Assembly: GCA_964576255.1 (NCBI GenBank)
Contig: CAZNUK010000056.1
Span: 1-15,405, forward strand
Source of the DNA: Eshraghiella sp964576255
GTDB taxonomy: Bacteria; Bacillota; Clostridia; Lachnospirales; Lachnospiraceae
Direction: 5' to 3'
DNA length: 15,405 bases
The position numbers and the translations under genes are program-made. Shown in pieces: positions 12,623-15,405 of the stretch. Positions within the stretch are counted from its first letter, which is position 1; each line of letters begins with the position of its first letter. Below the pieces are notes generated by a model, which was not told where the DNA came from, ran no database searches, and saw only the letters and a list, made by a program, of their open reading frames with translations.

Positions 12623-13454
12623 TTATTTGTCATCTTTTTTCTTCTTGCCGGTCTTAAGCATTATCAGCAACAACAACGCCATATACACTACTACAATACC
12701 CAATGTTATCCATACTTGAATCACGCCTTTGCCGGCAAAATTAACCAGCAGCAGCACCGGAAGCCCAAATCCGATACCGAAAGAGCTACCGAGGATAAGA
12801 TTATTGGAAGCCGGGGTCTTAAGCTCAGGTTCAACCTCTCTTAACAACAACACGCCGGAACTAAGAGTTCCTGTAAGCATACCAAACATTGAGAAAAAGC
12901 CCTCATACTCATATCCCTTGTATAGCTTGTTACACATTATTTTAAGATATACAAAAGTTACCACGCCACCAAGCACTGACATAAGTATGAATGGAATCCA
13001 GTTACCGGACAAATCCTCAATATTAATACTTGCAATTCCTGCAACAATCATAAAATCAAACGCAAGACCTGAAATTCGGCTCAGAAGATAATTATTCTGA
13101 TACAGGAACCTCATTTTGGTCCTGGAAGGTATCCACTGTTACTGAGCCGGACACTTCCTCCTTATCATACACTCTTACAATTTTTTCTTACTATTAAGGA
13201 TGTTGAGGTAGATTACACCAACTACACATGCAACCAGATAACCCACTGCTGCAAGGGATAATCCAAAGCTTCTTCCGCCATCCATTCCAAGAGTTTCATA
13301 GGTTGTACCTACATTATTGGCCTGCCCCGGACCCTGTCCGTAAGCCATAGCAAGAAGAACTCCTGCTGCTTTAAACAAGTCCGGCTTAATGGTATATAAT
13401 TCCCATCTATATTATAGGATTCCATAATCCTGTGTTTGTTGCCGAAAAATCCAT
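12623..13454 (-). pseudogene. gltS: Sodium/glutamate symporter (GltS family), broken by internal deletions
   Basis: Three pieces of one symporter lie in order on the minus strand. The true start is at 13454 behind AAAGGAG and encodes MDFSATNTGLWNPII before a stop at 13407. A middle piece (about 13387-13175) reads IKPDLFKAAGVLLAMAYGQG and GQANNVGTTYETLGMDGG, the family's conserved substrate-binding region. Restoring one base at the A6 run (plus 13181-13186) continues it through EEVSGSVTVDTFQDQNEVPVSE. The C-terminal 160 residues (YQNNYLLSRISGLAFDFMIVAG onward, 13100-12623) are intact with several membrane helices. The expected sequence between these blocks is missing, leaving well under 300 of the roughly 400-450 codons usual for the family. 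No functional transporter is expected. The family match is from memory of its conserved blocks. Confidence 0.78.
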
Positions 13455-13457
13455 TCT

Positions 13458-13571
13458 CTATCCTATCTCCTTTGTATTCTGTCTATGAAATTCATCATAG
13501 TATAATAAAAATTTTCTGGCATTAGCAGGAGTCTTCGGTTTCAATTCATAATAATCGTGAGTTGTAGAAAA
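13458..13571 (-). pseudogene. C-terminal remnant of an unidentified gene
   Basis: In a different frame from the acyltransferase fragment, the strand encodes FSTTHDYYELKPKTPANARK followed by FLLYYDEFHRQNTKEIG and a stop at 13458, four bases before the gltS start. The reading has coding character and a natural stop position but no start of its own, and I do not recognise its family. It is joined directly to the acyltransferase N-terminal part, so a deletion seems to have removed everything between. It could be the tail of the acyltransferase gene itself or of a separate lost gene. Confidence 0.5.
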
Positions 13572-13756
13572 TACATCTGTTTCGGGAACGCCGCTCCCAC
13601 AAGCACCGGGTCATAATCCGTCACATGGTTACACAATACTATATAATTGTCGGGAAGTTTCTTCATCTTCTTATAAGTGTAGCCAAGCTTAAACCATGCA
13701 AAAACTATAACTAAGGGTCTAAAAAAAGAGTAGAAAACCTTATGTCTTTTAATCAT
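13541..13756 (-). pseudogene. 1-acyl-glycerol-3-phosphate acyltransferase (PlsC family), N-terminal fragment
   Basis: 71 codons, against about 200-240 in the family. The start overlaps the end of the YdcF gene in an ATGA (13756-13753) with AAGAGG upstream, so the two were coupled. Residues 1-63 look genuine: a hydrophobic N-terminal stretch (FFRPLVIVFAWFKLGY) then NHVTDYDPVLVG with the catalytic H44-X4-D49 motif of acyltransferases that make phosphatidic acid. After KQMYFL the homology stops at about 13568 and the frame runs into eight unrelated residues and a stop. The glycine-proline block and the rest of the fold are missing, so it should be inactive. Confidence 0.8.
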
Positions 13757-14511
13757 ATGTAACCTCTTAATTTATATTGAAAAACCGCAAAGGCTTCTCT
13801 TATCATATAGTTAATAAATAATATCTCATCCGATTCGGCAGGCAATCCACTAACTTCATAGCCTTTTACCTTGCATACCTGAATTGTTCTGTACACATGA
13901 AAATTATTGGTAACTATGCCAATAGTACAATCCTCTTGTGACAACTCTTTGATAATCTCCATAGAGAATTCAATATTTTCTTCAGTGCTTGTAGCCTTAT
14001 CCTCCATAATGATTCGCTCAGGAGAAATACCATACTGCACAAGATAATTATACATACACTGTGCTTCTGTAAGATTCTCACCATCCCCTTGTCCACCTGA
14101 CACAATTGCTATGGTATTAGGATTATTCATAAGATAATCTGAAGCCACCTCAATTCTTCTAAGCAGAGATTTGCTTGGAGCATTCCCACGAACCTGTGCT
14201 CCCATAACAATAATATAATCCAGATTTGGGTCAGGCTTTGCAGTCATACCCGAAATAATAAAACCTTCAATAGTAAATAATAGTCCAAAGCACAAAATCA
14301 CAAAAACAATTACACCCCTTCTTATTAAAACAGGGATGTTGACAACTTTTTTGAAATGCAAAAAGCTAAATATGGAAATAACCGCAAAAATAACGAACGC
14401 CACCAACCACGCAGGTGCAAATGACGTTCCTATTCCAGCGTATGAAACTATTAGAAAATAATACACAATACACATTGCTGATAGCAATGCAAAAATTATA
14501 CCAGCTGCCAT
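13753..14511 (-). CDS. YdcF family (DUF218) membrane protein
   Basis: 252 aa. Three hydrophobic N-terminal segments (about 2-24, 32-50, 62-86) anchor it, as in the ElyC/SanA/YdcF group, followed by the DUF218 domain. Visible family features: DYIIVMGAQVRGNAPSKSLL (about 98-117), IAIVSGGQGDGENLTEAQ, GISPERIIMEDKATSTEENI and a late VTNNFHVYRT with a conserved asparagine and histidine. Members affect envelope polysaccharide or vancomycin sensitivity in some bacteria, but the reaction is not firmly known. Start at 14511 follows the SprA-like gene by 14 bases with AGGATAGGG as ribosome binding site, so the two are probably co-transcribed. Its stop overlaps the start of the PlsC fragment. Confidence 0.9.
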   Translation of the reverse strand: MAAGIIFALLSAMCIVYYFLIVSYAGIGTSFAPAWLVAFVIFAVISIFSFLHFKKVVNIPVLIRRGVIVFVILCFGLLFTIEGFIISGMTAKPDPNLDYIIVMGAQVRGNAPSKSLLRRIEVASDYLMNNPNTIAIVSGGQGDGENLTEAQCMYNYLVQYGISPERIIMEDKATSTEENIEFSMEIIKELSQEDCTIGIVTNNFHVYRTIQVCKVKGYEVSGLPAESDEILFINYMIREAFAVFQYKLRGYI

Positions 14512-14525
14512 TCCCTATCCTGTTA

Positions 14526-14999
14526 TCAGAGTGCAATATCCACGTTACCACCCACTGCTCCATTTGCAGCATCAAAAGCCTTGGCATTAGAACCATAGGG
14601 ATTATCCTCGGAATACTTAATTGTAGTACCCGTAGTTCCTCCTGATATGTAGCTTCTTCCGCACTCTGAGCAAATGGCATGGTCAAGAGTTACCGTCGCC
14701 CTTAATACCTGTCCGTTATTATTATTGGCACTTTCATAGGCATTGGATACATGCTCCTGCTCGTGAGCCATAACCGTCGCTGCACTTGATTGTGGCGAAA
14801 TATGTCCAGGCGTCTTAAAAGAAACATCTGTCTCATTAGAACCGTCAACATATTTACGATTGGCGCACTCCTGACACTCAATGGCGCCGCTACGCTTCAT
14901 AGCCTTAAGCTGCTGTTCTGTAGGCTCGGTCTCACCGGAAACTCTATATTCAAATGTACTATAGTATGTTGGTGCATAAGCACCGATTCCGTTAACCAT
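14526..14999 (-). CDS. SprA-related putative zinc metalloprotease
   Basis: 157 aa. The centre holds VMAHEQEHVSNA, an H79-E80-X2-H83 zinc metalloprotease motif, and two cysteine pairs, C42-X2-C45 (ECQEC) and C110-X2-C113 (CSEC), which could bind structural zinc. The block CANRKYVDGSNETDVSFKTPGHISP before the motif is typical of the SprA-related family, found from Campylobacter-type CJM1_0395 proteins to Clostridia. There is no signal peptide, and the N terminus (MVNGIGAYAPTYYST) resembles that of small surface- or flagella-linked proteins, but localisation is unknown. No substrate is known to me. Start has AAGGAGTGG upstream. YdcF follows 14 bases later. Confidence 0.8.
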   Translation of the reverse strand: MVNGIGAYAPTYYSTFEYRVSGETEPTEQQLKAMKRSGAIECQECANRKYVDGSNETDVSFKTPGHISPQSSAATVMAHEQEHVSNAYESANNNNGQVLRATVTLDHAICSECGRSYISGGTTGTTIKYSEDNPYGSNAKAFDAANGAVGGNVDIAL

Positions 15000-15036
15000 A
15001 ATACCACTCCTTGAAAATAACCATACTCCTACCTCA

Positions 15037-15066
15037 ATTATAAAACGAAACCCTGTAAAATGTAAA
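15037..15066 (-). promoter_or_regulatory. Promoter of the SprA-like/YdcF operon
   Basis: TTTACA (15066-15061), 18-base spacer, TATAAT (15042-15037) on the minus strand, about 40 bases before the start codon and divergent from the prfC promoter. Confidence 0.65.
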
Positions 15067-15073
15067 TAAATTA

Positions 15074-15102
15074 TTGAAAAGAATCCTTGATAATGCTATA
15101 AT
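15074..15102 (+). promoter_or_regulatory. Promoter of prfC
   Basis: TTGAAA (15074-15079), 17-base spacer, perfect TATAAT (15097-15102) with an extended TG (15094-15095). The TGCTATAAT core is identical to that of the queuosine cassette promoter. Confidence 0.82.
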
Positions 15103-15153
15103 TTTTCAAGATTTTGGGCATTATGCCAACTATAAAACATACGAGGATAGAAT

Positions 15154-15405
15154 ATGTCTAATTTAAATGAAGAAATCAAAAAAAGAAGAACCTTTGCCAT
15201 AATCTCCCATCCCGATGCAGGTAAAACAACTCTTACAGAGAAATTTCTGCTTTATGGTGGTGCTATTAATCTTGCTGGCTCAGTTAAGGGCAAAAAGACA
15301 GCGAAGCACGCCGTTTCCGACTGGATGGAAATTGAGAAAGAAAGAGGTATTTCCGTTACTTCTTCTGTTTTACAGTTTAATTATGACGGATATTGCATTA
15401 ACATT
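15154..15405 (+). CDS. prfC: Peptide chain release factor 3, N-terminal part (runs off the window)
   Basis: The first 84 codons are visible. RF3 is a translational GTPase that removes RF1/RF2 from the ribosome after peptide release. The P loop is AIISHPDAGKTTLTEKFL, followed by GSVKGKKTAKHAVSDWMEIE and the switch I region KERGISVTSSVLQF, which together separate RF3 from EF-G and LepA. Start at 15154 is backed by GAGGA 6 bases upstream (15143-15147). The gene has its own promoter and is divergent from the SprA-like gene. The rest lies beyond the window. Confidence 0.95.
   Translation, partial: MSNLNEEIKKRRTFAIISHPDAGKTTLTEKFLLYGGAINLAGSVKGKKTAKHAVSDWMEIEKERGISVTSSVLQFNYDGYCINI

Noticed and set aside
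12440..12844. 134-codon plus-strand frame over the T-box and gltS end
   Set aside because: Overlaps a clear riboswitch and promoter on the other strand and has no coding features.
13415..13434. Small hairpin AGGATT/AATCCT as a terminator
   Set aside because: It falls in the first codons of the gltS remnant and has no T run.

Overview
The window looks like chromosomal DNA of a low-GC Clostridia, most likely Lachnospiraceae. This is inferred from AT-rich codon use, strong GGAGG-type ribosome binding sites, sigma-A promoters, a threonine T-box, a preQ1 riboswitch and the family mix (ScpAB, YihY, large SpoIID/LytB, M56/BlaI pair, YdcF). A run of exactly 100 N (9715-9814) marks a scaffold join, so this is a draft assembly.

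Layout. 1-1695 (minus): metallophosphoesterase, scpA and the start of scpB, close-packed. 1814-2650 (plus): YihY/BrkB membrane protein, converging on a large anchored SpoIID/LytB protein (2647-4986, minus), with overlapping stop codons. 5052-6626 (plus): a self-contained queuosine-precursor cassette made of promoter, preQ1-I-like riboswitch with terminator/antiterminator, a radical SAM protein resembling queuine lyase, a YhhQ-type queuosine precursor transporter, and a terminator. 6648-8818 (minus): a BlaI-type repressor and an M56 BlaR1/MecR1-type membrane protease with an unusual C-terminal sensor, behind a promoter carrying two matching operator dyads. 8829-9940: an orphan ORF, a long palindrome, a 6S RNA gene recognised from promoter and fold, a 54-bp tandem repeat that runs into the assembly gap, and a G-rich tract. 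9893-12597 (minus): threonine T-box, small Thr-rich membrane protein, thrS and terminator. 12623-13756 (minus): a decay zone with remnants of a GltS-type glutamate symporter, a PlsC-type acyltransferase and an unidentified gene, each broken by internal deletions. 13753-14999 (minus): intact YdcF and SprA-like putative metalloprotease. 15154-end (plus): start of prfC.

How the parts work together. The queuosine cassette is a feedback loop: when preQ1 is plentiful the aptamer pseudoknot should sequester the antiterminator strand and stop transcription of the salvage genes. The BlaI/M56 pair should be autoregulated, with membrane proteolysis relieving repression, but the signal is unlikely to be a beta-lactam because the usual penicillin-binding sensor is absent. 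Uncharged tRNA-Thr should control both thrS and the small membrane protein ahead of it. No phage, transposase or CRISPR genes are seen; the most dynamic parts are the tandem repeat/gap region and the decay zone.
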